From: Brasenia schreberi
Taxonomy: Eukaryota; Streptophyta; Magnoliopsida; Nymphaeales; Cabombaceae
Direction of reading: 5' to 3'
Assembly (NCBI GenBank): GCA_036023115.1
Contig: JAYKKT010000079.1
Location: 10,903,501 to 10,967,500 of the forward strand
DNA length: 64,000 bases
Positions 11,336 through 23,236 of this stretch are shown here, piece after piece (position 1 is the stretch's first letter; every line of letters starts with the position of its first letter). The notes beneath the pieces are model-generated. The model worked only from the letters and a program-made list of their open reading frames with translations. It made no database searches and was not told where the DNA came from. The translations under genes and the position numbers were made by a program.

Positions 11336-14000
11336 AATGTTTTGATACATTATGTAACACAATATTGTGTTACACAATGAAGAACCATCTATACCATAAT
11401 GTGGATCATAATCAGCAAAAGCATTATAATCAACATAGTCAAAATTACCACCATCATCATCATCATCTCCTCCCTCTTCCTCCTCCACAATTCGATCCGC
11501 CCATCCAACACTTTCATTTTCATCATCATCTCCAACTTCAAGTTTTGCTTCGGTTTGGAGTGTCCTCCAGTTTTTATCCTCTAAATTGATAGGGGGCTCC
11601 TCTTCTTCGACCCAATCATAAAAAATATCAATATTTTTGTAGCTCAATGAGTCATATGGTACCTTTCTTACCATTCTTGCATCCTGTTGTATTTGTCTAT
11701 AAAGAAAAAATATTCAAATTATAAAGAATATCAAATGCAATATAATTACATCAATGATTCATTATGCTCCAATCTATTAAGTTTTTTTATGTGAATGTGT
11801 TCGAGAAAACTCAAATTTCTCTCGCACCCGCTCGAACTACATATTTAAGTCAATATACATTGAGCAAACCTTGTCATCTACGTCAAAGGGAGCTCATCAT
11901 TCATCTGAAATAGAACACAATAATGATTAATAAGAAACATTCAAGGTCAATCAATTAATAACTTAAATGAATATCAATAAAAACACATAATACCTTGTCG
12001 CATTTGGGAGCATAGTTGAATTGCAATTGGCCTTTCAAAATCTCCAACACTCTGTATATACTTGCTTAACTCTAAATAGATATTGCAACGAATAAATGAA
12101 TCTTCAATAAGGTCAATTGCATTCAATATAACATTTTTTACTTCTTCGTCCTCCACAAAGTTGAAAGAAAATTGAATAAAAGGATTAAAAAAGTATGCAA
12201 CAACATGCAAATCATGATGCATTTGATGGTTCTAATATGGATCAATTATCTTCAAAACCTTCTTTAGAAGTGACCGTTTGCGGTCAAGATTTGCTTGTAT
12301 TTTCAATTTGGCCTTATCCATAACATCATGTATAAGGCATAGCAGGCCTATGTTCACTGTCCACCATCCTCATTACCTTAATTAAAAGTACAATCATCCT
12401 AAAATATTTGCTACAATTTTTTCAAAAATCAACATTGAAAATAACATCTACCATAATAATTCCCTCCTACTTTCTAGACCAACTAATAGATCCTCATTCA
12501 TTATATATAAGCAAATTTTCAATGCATTTTTCTATATGACAAGACTTTGCACAGTAATGACATTCGTAATAAATCTTGTCAATGAAAGCCTAATCAATTC
12601 CCTTTCACCTATAAGAATTCACATCAAATGTAATATATAAGAATGATTATAAATAAACTTTATAATCATTCTTGCAAGCATCTATAGTCTCTCTTATTTT
12701 ATCCATTGCGCTCAAATCTTCAAGTATTAAGTCTATGCAATGTGCAACACATGAAGTCCATACTAAGGATAGATGGTTTGTTATTGCATCTTACCAACTA
12801 CTATAACATTTACAATATTATTAGTAATGAATTAAACAACATTTGAAACGCCTGCTTCTTCAAAAACTTTCTCGAAAATAGGGAGTAAATTATCTGCAAT
12901 TTTATCAATATGAACAAGTTATATGATTTCAAAAATAATATCCCTTTCAGATAATAGATTGGGAAGTTCATCAAAGACCTACGCTTACTATCTGTTCAAC
13001 TATTAGCCATAATAGAACTTCATGTATCCTTCCATGACTCCGTAAATTTAGAACTCCATGCATTAATAATATCAACTCATTTTTGCAATAAAGTACTGCT
13101 CAAAGCAGGATAAGTAGGCATGCGTCCGCCATACTTTGAAGTAATTTAGAATTTCATGCATTAACAATATCAACCCTAAATTTAGAACTTCATGCATTTG
13201 CCATACTTTGAAAAGAAAATGAGTTTGCAACATTAAAATGGAGATAATTTTCATAAAAAAATTCGGCACACTTCAAATCTACTTTCTAAATTAACTCCTT
13301 TGAAGCCATAGCTGATCTAATGTGTGACTGATCTTTAGGAGTCATACGTGAGAGGAAAAATGAAGATATCCCACTACCTCTTACTCTAGCTCCTCCTCTA
13401 GTATCCCTCATAGGCATCGGACGAGTATGAGCTCTTGTAGTGGAACAAAAGCCAACTCTATTGTTACTACCAGAACCTACATTTTTTTTCTTTTCTTACT
13501 TCCTCCTCCTCTCTTTAGCTATTTTTTCTTCTATCTTAGTTGTACCATAAAATTATCACCAAACATCCCTTGAGAAACATATTCAAATGGTTAAGACATA
13601 TCCCAACTACCTATTTTTGTCCTTTCTCTCACCCTTAATCTCTTCTTCTCCTTCAAAGCCTCCAATATCTTCTCAGTCTCGTACATCACTGCTTCGAAAA
13701 GCCGAAGACAAGACACCATGCCTTACTACATTACAAACATACACTTGTTAACAACAGAGCCCACTAAGGAACTTGACCATAAAACATAGAAATAACTGCA
13801 AATAAAAGGTGTATAATTAAGGAGAGAACTAAGATGGTTGATTTAATAAACTGAAATCGAATAACTCACACTAAGATGCAGTATTCCTTCCAACTTTCCT
13901 CATCCATTCCACTTCCAAGTCTTCTCCTGAAATGATTCAATGCCTTATCAAAAATAGTCCTGGAAGAGCGTGAATGCCCGTGAATGAATAACTGAAACAC
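11216..14000 (-). pseudogene. hAT transposase (DUF659 type), broken
   Basis: Reading the minus strand from 14000 to 11216 gives collinear hAT landmarks. The DUF659 segment at about 13050-12930 reads ESWKD, then SSIMANS, TDSKRRSLMNF and KGILFLKSYN. V-V and FITNN follow near 12840. At about 12665-12780 comes LSLVWTSCVAHCIDLILEDL. At 11974-12222 lies the pre-dimerisation region, and at about 11755-11833 the dimerisation motif SSGCERNLSFLEHIHIKK. An acidic C-terminal tail with VEEEEGGDDDDD follows (11216-11674). Stops and frameshifts separate the blocks, and the BED zinc finger is not clear. The element ends were not identified. Confidence 0.85.
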
Positions 14001-17000
14001 AGTAGGGAGGAAAAGCAACTGAAAAGTTGAATGTAAGATTATAACATGTAAAAATTGATTAGAGTATGATTATAACAAGGTGTAGGCATTTTAGATAGTT
14101 CTACATGGAAGAACCTGAACATGATATGAGTAGATGATCTAGGATTATACCCTTGGTAGATGTCATTATTCCACGACTTTGGTGATACACTAACTTAAAG
14201 CAACAGCATCTGCATGAAAAACCAAAGTAGTTAGTGTAGTTGACTGCTGCTTGTAAATCTTTTCTCCTTGAGAGTTGTGAACAGAATCAACTGTTGACAT
14301 CTTGAATCTTCAAGAGCAGCAACAGAATCAACGATGCTGAATTCTAGTTTTGAAGAAGAGTTGAAAAAGTAATATATTATCTGAATTCTAGTTGCTGTGA
14401 GACTGAATTCCAAGCTTCACGAGGGTTGAGCGAAACTGATTTAAAGCTGCTGCAAATCTAAGTAGTAAGAACAATTCCCAATGCGTGTCAATGCACTTAA
14501 CTTGCCATCACTGGGATCAAAAGAATCGGATGCAAGCAACTGTCGACAAGTTTTCTTCGAGATACAATGGTCATAATCAACATGCCTTGCACACATGATG
14601 TTGAGCCCTTAGCGATCAATAGATGACCACAATATATATATTGTCAGTGGTTCTTTCTGCGCACAAAAGACCACAGAGTCTCTTTCTCAAAGCTATTTTA
14701 AAACAGAGCAGTGAAATAGATATTTAAATGGTGGAAAGTAGAGAGATTGTTCTTTCCTCTTTCAACAACTGACTTTATCGATCTCTCATGTCTTTATGTA
14801 GACAACTGAGGATTAAGGCTGCACCTGAAGAGACGTGTCTATTCATCTCTATCAACCATTCTCTAGTTGGCTCTTAAATAACCGCTGTTTGCACTTTTAA
14901 TTTTCAACAGATTGCAGGGAGTCACAATGTTTCAGTCTTTGTAGACCTTGAGAGATGCTGAAAACGAGTAAGCGCTAGTGGTCATTCATGTCACAGATAT
15001 TGCAGTTTTTGGATAATGTTCATGTATGAATCGTTGTGTTTGTTGCTAGCCGTTTAAGTGGCTCTTCAGAAACTACAGCAATTCTGCTTCAACACTCTTT
15101 TATATATAGTGAACCACCATGGCCAATATTGGCCGTTAGCGGTTGAGCAACTTAGAATTCTGCGAACAGTCACACCATTTCATCATTTCAGGACCTTTGA
15201 GAGAGAACGAGGTCTCTAACATCTCAACCGCTGTGTAATGTCGCTCAACAGGTTGTTCGGGTCACATATGAAGAGTCGTTCTCACTTGCATCTTATCACA
15301 TTTTGGAAATCATTCACAGTTAGTTCTACGTTTTGCGTTGCTGCTATCACTAATTTTATTATAGTAATGTATTGTTCAGGAAGCATGCTTGGTGGATCTT
15401 GAACTTGAGATTGTGAAGAGAAAATAATCAGTTGAATAACATTGCAGCTTATAGAGCATCTCCTTTTGCAATCCTTTTATACCTTTACTAGGAAACTGCT
15501 ACACAACTTCTATGTTTTTTAGTAGACCAACTAAATATCAAAGCTCCAAGCTGCCAAAATAGCTTAATTTGAAAAAGCCAAAAAATATTATAGCCAAGCA
15601 CTCACAACTTCAGTTGGATAGTGCTTCAGCTAGAGTGAAAAAGGTAAAGAGACCCAGATGAATGATATAACGACATATTAAATAGCTTCGTCTGTATTAC
15701 TTGTATAACTTTAGTAAAGTGGTAACATAGTTCAATGGTTTTCTAAACCATAATAGAAGTTATAAAATTTTGACATATTTAGTGAACTTTAATAAGAACA
15801 AAATTAATACCAAATGTAGAATATGGTATCCATTTTACAGAAATATATTCTTCATACAAAGTCTCAAGAAACTCAAAAGGCCAAACAAAACCAATAAGAG
15901 ACAATGGAAAGACAAGCATGTTGCTGCCATCAGTCACATTGGTGTTTGGGACCATATACTCAGCCTGCAGAAAGTATGACAAAGTATGGTGTTGCTTGAA
16001 TATAAATTCAGATTAATAAAAATCAATGAAGGAAAAAGAGAAAAAAAGTAGTAAAGCAACATTCTTCCTCATCGCTATTCTTTTCCTAACTTATTTGTCC
16101 ATCACCTTCATTCTTTATCTAACTTCATTTGACCTGTATGAAATTAATAAACTAAATAATTGATACATTAGAATATAATTACCTAATGAACCTAGCTACT
16201 CGTTGCTATTCTGGTTAACCATCAATTTTATTGGTGTTTGTTCATCTTTTACCCCAATATTCATTGAACTTTGTTCACATACCTATATCATTGTTAGTCA
16301 ACTTCAACATTACTTCGATAAATCACTAATCTCTATTCACAAGTGGCATAGAATGATCTTGAAATTAATACACATAGCGATATTATACAATTGGCTTAAC
16401 ATATTACTCTTATTCATAGAATTCTAATCAATAAAAGGGATTCTATCATCATCTAATTTCTCTTCATGTTTGTACCGTGAATCTTATTTGTCAAATTACT
16501 TAAATGTCCTCTCAATTTTTTTTTGCAATACTCAATATTTTATCAGTAAAGTTCCTTATAATCATAACATTTGAATAACATTTGAACAAAATGAACTCTC
16601 ATATTAAATATTACATTCTTCAATACACTTTTTAAATTTTTGTATCTGGACTAGAGATAGATTTTACAACTTTTGTTAACCAATTAATGAAGTTATCTCA
16701 TTAAACCATTTTGACCAACCAAGTCTATTATATGCAAAATACATCTCATGTGCAAAAATTATAATTTTCAACATTAGTTTCCCAATTTATAACTTCGCCC
16801 ATATAAGGGATCACCCTTGCATGGCTTTCGTCTCCATGTACTGAAAACATACTAACATCTTCTATCTTCTACCTTACCAGACCAATTGTTGAGTTTGTAA
16901 GCCATCTTCACCGTCTTGCATTGCTTTGGAAGGCCCATAATATGTACCATGAAGAAATATTTAGTAAATTTCATTGATGGAAGAGGAATATCAATCAAGG

Positions 17001-19394
17001 TACAACTGTTGCATATGTACAACATGCATAACTTTTAAAGAGCCAGAGAGAACCACTTTAGTAATTCAAGATTGGAGGTATTGGATCAAAGCATGTTTTT
17101 GCTTCTAGCTTGATAGGGCTTTTCCGAATAAAAATGGGCGTAACTAACTAAGAACTTTAAGTGAAGTTTATTTAAGGTTGCAAACACATAAGGGGTTAAA
17201 ATACCAGCTATGATCGATCCACTTCATAGAATAAATTTTAGTGAAACCTACTTGTCATCTAGAGCCAAAAGCCATTAAAATTCCTCCTTGTTTCTTCCCT
17301 CTTTTATAAAATATTTCATTTCTCCTTCATGTGAGCTCTAATTTTCATAAAAACCAAAACTTAGGGTCTCACCCTATGTGCCTTGAAATTAGTCTTTTGA
17401 AAATAATTTTTAAAAGCATATTTTCCTTACAAAAATTTCAGTGTTTACATATGCCCCTTTATAGCATCAATAAAGGACAACTTAGTTGACGACAACGAAG
17501 TAAACTCCAAAATTTTACATGCTTTTAAGATTTTGGTAAAAAGTTTTTGGGTAAACTTAGAAACTCTTTATGAAACTTGGTGTGAAAGCACAAGTTTTGC
17601 TTTTGGGTAAATCATGGGACAAATTAGAGCATGACGAGGACTTTTGGAAATATCATAGGGTTGAATTAGGGCATGACCAAGGCAAGGGGTCTTGTCATGA
17701 GACGTACCATGAACCATGCATACTCATGGAGTGCAAGACAAAGACGAGATTTTGATTTTTATAAGAAAGTTAACCAATTTTTATAAAGAGATTTTTAGGT
17801 TCTTACAAGAGAATCTTTTTTTTCCAAAATCAAATCAGCATGATTATTTTAAAATCCTTTTCTTTGGAAAATGAAGAGTAAAAGACAAGTTCAACATATT
17901 TTTGAATGTTTTATTGAGGTAGAAAATTTTCATTTTTAGAACAAACTTGTTTTTCATAAAATTGATTTTTAAAAGGACAAATTCCAAAAGAACATGGAAA
18001 TGATAAGAGAATCTTAAATTTTTGAAGTGTATGGAGCTAGTATCCTATTTGAAATGAGAGAATGATGTAGGCCTAATGGAGGCAATCACTTCACACTGTA
18101 CATGGTAATCGCTTGTATCCACTTGTTTGAGGGCAATTACTTCATATAATAGTCCCACATATTACTCATATGACCCAACAACCGCCCAAAACAAGCACTC
18201 GATTGACAATCTATCCTACTTGATGAACTTTACTAATCCTCGATCAATAACTAAATTGTCTTAGTTAGTAAAAGTGAAAGGAAAATAGTGATGATATAGA
18301 CAACATGCTAATGCATGCAACTAATCAATTTTACAATTACTTAAGTACTTAAGAATGTACTTATACCATATATTGCATGTTGGAGCTTTGTCACAAGGAG
18401 ATGAGTGGACTCCTAATAACTATGAGTCCATCACAAAGGCCGACAATACCGATTAAGAAGGGGATCAAGATGAGCAACCTGCCGAAGACTATGAGTCCTG
18501 GGACAACTCGACTTTGTGATTAAGAAATTTCCTAATTGTATAGCTGACATTTTGGGAAGGAAATGATCTAATGGATCATTCTTTTCAGATTTCAAGCTGA
18601 CCCGATGGGCTATCGGACTAATAGAATCATACAACTACTTGAATTCGATCAATCTCATACTTGGCCTAGTAAAAGAAAATGTGTGTTTAGATAATGATTT
18701 GTGTACCTCGACTTCTAATGAAAAATTTATTTCTGTTCTTGGCATCATTCTATCAAAGTATACAATCTTTACCCTCAATACGATACTTCAGCTAAAGGTT
18801 GTAGATTGGCAACATGCTATCCCCAACAATTGGAAAAGGGACATGAGTTGCCGCTTATTGGATTAACTATCTATTTTCTCAACCACCTTGCAAAATTAAA
18901 TATGGGAGATGATCCACTATCTCATGAGTTCTAGAGGAGTGGAGAAGGGTTTAGAATCAATCTACCATCAACTATAAAAAGGACTACCGGCTCACATTGA
19001 GGGGCATAAATCAATCCATTGATCATCACATGTCACTCATTTGTTTCCTTCCTTTGTCTCGTTCTTTCCTTAGTTATAATCCTTAGTGGTAGTCACAACC
19101 TCTCTCTTTAGTGAATAAAATCCTCTTTTGGTTCTCTATTACTTTTTTTTAAGTTTGGTCTTTCTATATTTAGTTGCATAATCAAACTCACAACCATGTA
19201 TTAGTGTATAAGAAATTTGTCACAAATTTCAAAATTTGTCAAAAATTCATTTATCAAGGAATTTGCTGATCTTAAACCTTTTGAATACATATCTTTGTCT
19301 TCTTTCCCACAGATCAAGAATTACTTGAATCCAAACAAATTAGAAAATCTAAAGAACATTTTGAAAATTTTAAACATCTTCTACGGAATTTTGG
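14001..19394. other. No gene recognised
   Basis: Over 5 kb of AT-rich sequence without a convincing coding block. 18380-19100 has a TATAAAAAGG element at about 18976 and reads like the end of a decayed LTR retrotransposon, but no pol domain is visible. Confidence 0.4.
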
Positions 19395-22030
19395 GTTATG
19401 CAACTGCCTCATCCCACCCATGAATAGGTCAGCACTGCCAACGCACGTTGAACTTGCCATATAAGTAGAACTCCATCTCTCGGCCTTTGACAAGGGGAGT
19501 GGGCTGAAGTCGAGCACAGGCTACTGGAGTCATGTCTAGAGTTTTCACATTAGGAAGTTTCTCATTAGATTTCGTATTTATTTGGCTAGGGCCCTTATTT
19601 AGTTTAAGAAACTTGGTATTTTTCTTTTCAGGTCTCTTTCATTATAAATATATGTAAGCTATGTAATGAGATTTAACATGTTAGATCAATGTAATTTGTC
19701 TTAAAGTTATGATGGTTATTAATTAAATGTTTGTCTTTGGGTGGATTTGGCCGGTTGTCCAGTGGTTAAATGATGTGTTCTCATTCTTTATCTTTCTCCT
19801 TTTTCTTTTTCATCTTCGATGGTTTGTGATTAAGGACGTTTTCGATTCAATTAGCACTTCCCTCTCATTTCCTGACACATAGGCAAGGCCGGTTCCAGAC
19901 CGACCTAGCGATCTGAAACCAAACCGGGCCAGAAGTCGGCCAAAATCAAAACTGGTACTGGGCCCAGAACCAGGGACTACTCGGTTATGTTCAGGTTTGA
20001 CCTTTTATAAAACTAGAACCAGCCTAAAACTCGAAGTGGTAGTGCCAAACTGCTGATTATGGTATTTTTTAATTTTTTGCTTATATTTTATTTTTTTATT
20101 TTTACTGTTCCTGTTTACAGCCATGTCTGCTGACACGGGCCTTGTGTTTACCGTCCTATACGTTGAGCTTAATTTGTGCAAAGGTGGTCCAAGTACAAAC
20201 CTTTTGATAATAATTTCTCGGGAAATAAGTAAGAGAAATCAAGTTGTGTGCGCTTTTGGGAACAAAACCCCAACATCAGTTATGTATCTAATATAAGCCC
20301 TCTTTATGTAAAAAGAAAGTAGAGCCCTGCTTACTACCATAATTTCCATTTAGAAATGCATAGACACATCCGCAAGTATGCAAATATGTAGCTCTCCTCA
20401 TCAAATTAAAACTCATGCACACGGGGACCATGAGAGTAGTATAGTTTTCATGTTTGGATGACCAGCAGGAGCTTCACCAAGGTGAATGGTGTTTAGCTTT
20501 CTTCCCATTCTTCTTTTTGCCTTGTGCCTTTTGAGCCCAACCGATTAGGGCGCCTATGCCTCAGATATTCCCTCTTGAACTAATTCTTTATCTTAATGTT
20601 GACAAAACTTCACAAAAGTACTCTGAGGTTTTTCAAAATAAAAATAATTATTGAAAACAACGGAATCACTGACAACAGTTTTCAAACCATAAAAGCTAAC
20701 ATGAAAATCTCGAAAACCTCATGCTATTTTTGTGAAAGTTTTCCTAAAATAAAAATTATATTTCCCAAAACAATTATATTGGGATTATGCAAGAGGATGC
20801 ATTCGGATCAGGTACGATCTTATCACATAATGGGATCTTGGTTATTCAAGATTTCCATCATAACAAGTTTGAGAAAAAGTTCGTTGCCTTGCTACCACTA
20901 TTGTTGGTACATGAGTCGAACTGAAAGAATGAATCCTCATGACTTGTTCCACTAAAAAGCTATTTCATATTAGGTTCGCCAACTTAGTATGAGGAGACAA
21001 GCAAAAAAGAAACCAAACACGAGCGCAACTTGTGGAATTCATGTAGAATCAAACTAAAATTGACTTAACCTCATTTAGTTAAAGTATTTTGAAATTAAAA
21101 GTTTTATGAATATTGCATTTTTGGTATCAGCGCCAACCTGATAATATCCCTTGACGGGGATTTTCTCATTTTATCTTAACTTTTCATGTTATGAGTGATC
21201 CGACAAAATTCGTAAATTAGAGTTCATGGGGCTTGGTCCTCCTCTTTAGCAATAGATCAGCCACCAATATCACCGCATAACAGATGGAAGATCAATTGGT
21301 CCGTTTCTAGGAAACACGGGTGATTCCGTCGTGCCATTTATTCATCGCTTCTCTATGTTAATTGACGGGCTCGTCTTCAAAGCTCCCGATCCCTTTCTTT
21401 TTCGCTTATTTTCTGTCAGAGATGAACACGAGCTGCATATAAAAGGTAATCTCTCGCATATATTACTGAGTTAAAATAACATTTCTATGTATGATAAAAG
21501 GTAACACGATCATTTCGTTTTTCGTTTAATGTTACTGTGAAAATGAATTAAGATATGATCATTTTAATCACATTACATCCACATATTAGTGAGATCAACG
21601 TGATTTCTAGTTTACATATATGTAAAAGTACTATATATTGAAATGGAGGTAATACGAAGCGAGCCAAACCAATCGTGCAATGTACGTGTTCTGCTTCTGC
21701 AGGTCAACAAAGCCAGCTTGTGTTTGAATCCTTTAGAAGATCAAAGGTCGAACAGAGTAACAAATTTGCGACGGGTTGAACAAGCCTAACCCCGACGGCA
21801 CAGTTCATTTATCTGCCCTCGCTATCAAAAATCTAACGAATATGTTCCCTGTATAGGAATTATTGGCAGCACTTCTGAGGATGGTGGTGGCTTCTAGACT
21901 TGATTTTACCTGGCAGATGACATTTTGAAAGGGCGTATCGACTTAAGAGGATGACTGTGGAGCTTCGACTCTTACAAGTCCAAGTCCACAAAAAAGTGCT
22001 TTATACTAAGTGGGTTAGGCTAGAGGGGAC
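19395..22030 (-). pseudogene. Decayed tandem copy of the MLO gene 3' end
   Basis: This stretch is collinear with 22080-24800: the MLO 3' flank, exon 14 and parts of introns 11-13. Matching blocks are 19395-19520 with 22080-22180, 20160-20440 with 22190-22550, 20480-20600 with 22690-22815, 20870-21450 with 23430-24080, and 21700-22010 with 24250-24800. The exon 14 equivalent has lost its MGSS start and is frameshifted. It still reads [13 protein letters not shown], and the shifted frame reads TIHLGEAPAGHP. Sequences matching exons 12 and 13 are absent. I infer a tandem duplication of about 2.6 kb whose downstream copy decayed. Confidence 0.75.
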
Positions 22031-22255
22031 AACATTAGTTAGGACTTCCTACAAGGTCACTCATCCTACACGTGCACTAACACCTCATCTCGCCCATAAA
22101 TAGGTCCCTCTTTGCCAAGTTGTGTATAAATAAAACTTCAATTCTGGGAAATGGACAGTGGAATTGGAATTGAGCTGAAGCCTTGCAATGAGCTTTAATT
22201 GTGCAAAGGTGATCCAAGAACAAACCGCTTGAGAACTTCTTCGAAGAATGCACCA

Positions 22256-22376
22256 ACGGCATTAGCTCACTTGGCAGTGGACTTAGACTCACAAGATGAA
22301 GGTCGTGAGTTTGATAACCCGGGGCTTCATACCCGGCTTGGGCCTCACCCTTGGAAACCAACCAAGTCCTGTGCGT
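22256..22376 (+). mobile_element. Possible tRNA-derived SINE in the MLO 3' flank
   Basis: The block has an A-box-like TTAGCTCACTTGGCAGTGG and a B-box-like GGTCGTGAGTTTGATAACCC with tRNA-like spacing. It is absent from the homologous position in the decayed copy (about 20210-20260), which supports insertion. There is no clear target duplication and no tail. Confidence 0.4.
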
Positions 22377-22615
22377 GTTCGGTAACATAACATGTTTATT
22401 AACAAAACACGAATGTATATGATATAAAGAAAGTCTGAGGAGCTTGTATTCAAGTAAATCCCGGTTACTACCATCATCTCCATGTATAAATTTATGGACA
22501 CATTCTCCCAAAACGCAAAATAGAGCTCTCCTCATCAAATTAAAACTGATATACACGTATGCAATCTTTTCATAACTTACACAGTTGCTGGCATCATTTT
22601 CCGTGACCAACTTCA

Positions 22616-22804
22616 TCACACGCTTTGCATTTTAATTTCACCATAAGAACGAGTAGCATTCGTGCTTGGATGACCAACAGAAGCTCCGCCAAGATGAATG
22701 GTGTTTGGTTTTCCTTCCATTCTTTTCTTCGCCTTTTGGGCCCAACCGATTAGGCCTTCTTGTACATGCTCCTCAAATATTGCTCTCTTGAAGGAACTCC
22801 CCAT
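22616..22804 (-). CDS. MLO exon 14: calmodulin-binding tail and stop
   Basis: Begins [13 protein letters not shown] and continues through the calmodulin-binding [13 protein letters not shown] short unconserved tail follows, ending KMQSV and TGA. A possible AATAAA signal lies at 22395-22400 on the same strand. Confidence 0.9.
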   Translation of the reverse strand: MGSSFKRAIFEEHVQEGLIGWAQKAKKRMEGKPNTIHLGGASVGHPSTNATRSYGEIKMQSV

Positions 22805-23157
22805 CTTAATGTAGAGGAAAATAAATAAAAATATTTTCTGTTACTAATATTTCCAAAACGAATTATGTTGGGAATATGCAACCGGATGGGTTCGTGTTGA
22901 ACCCGAGCTTTATCCATCTGACATAATTAAATCTTGGTTAATCAGATTATAATTATTTTTAGATGGACAAGAAGTTCGAAATAGAATTGGGAACACATAG
23001 GGATCTATATTGCATGCATCACACGTACGTACATATACGCACATACATGAAATCCAAAATGGTAGATCACCTGGGTTACAATTGCGTACAGCGGGAGGGT
23101 GGTGACACTACAAAGTACTTGAACAATCAGTCTGCAAGGTATTCAAAACATTAGACA

Positions 23158-23236
<79 letters not shown>

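Noticed and set aside
11365..11589. Plus-strand frames rich in histidine and isoleucine
   Set aside because: They are the complement of the acidic tail of the hAT transposase remnant.
22077..22619. 180-codon open frame on the minus strand directly after the MLO stop
   Set aside because: It lies in the MLO 3' flank and spans a possible SINE. The homologous stretch in the decayed copy is not open, and no domain is visible.
23155..23233. CRISPR-like regular repeat
   Set aside because: Simple dinucleotide microsatellite in a eukaryotic intron.
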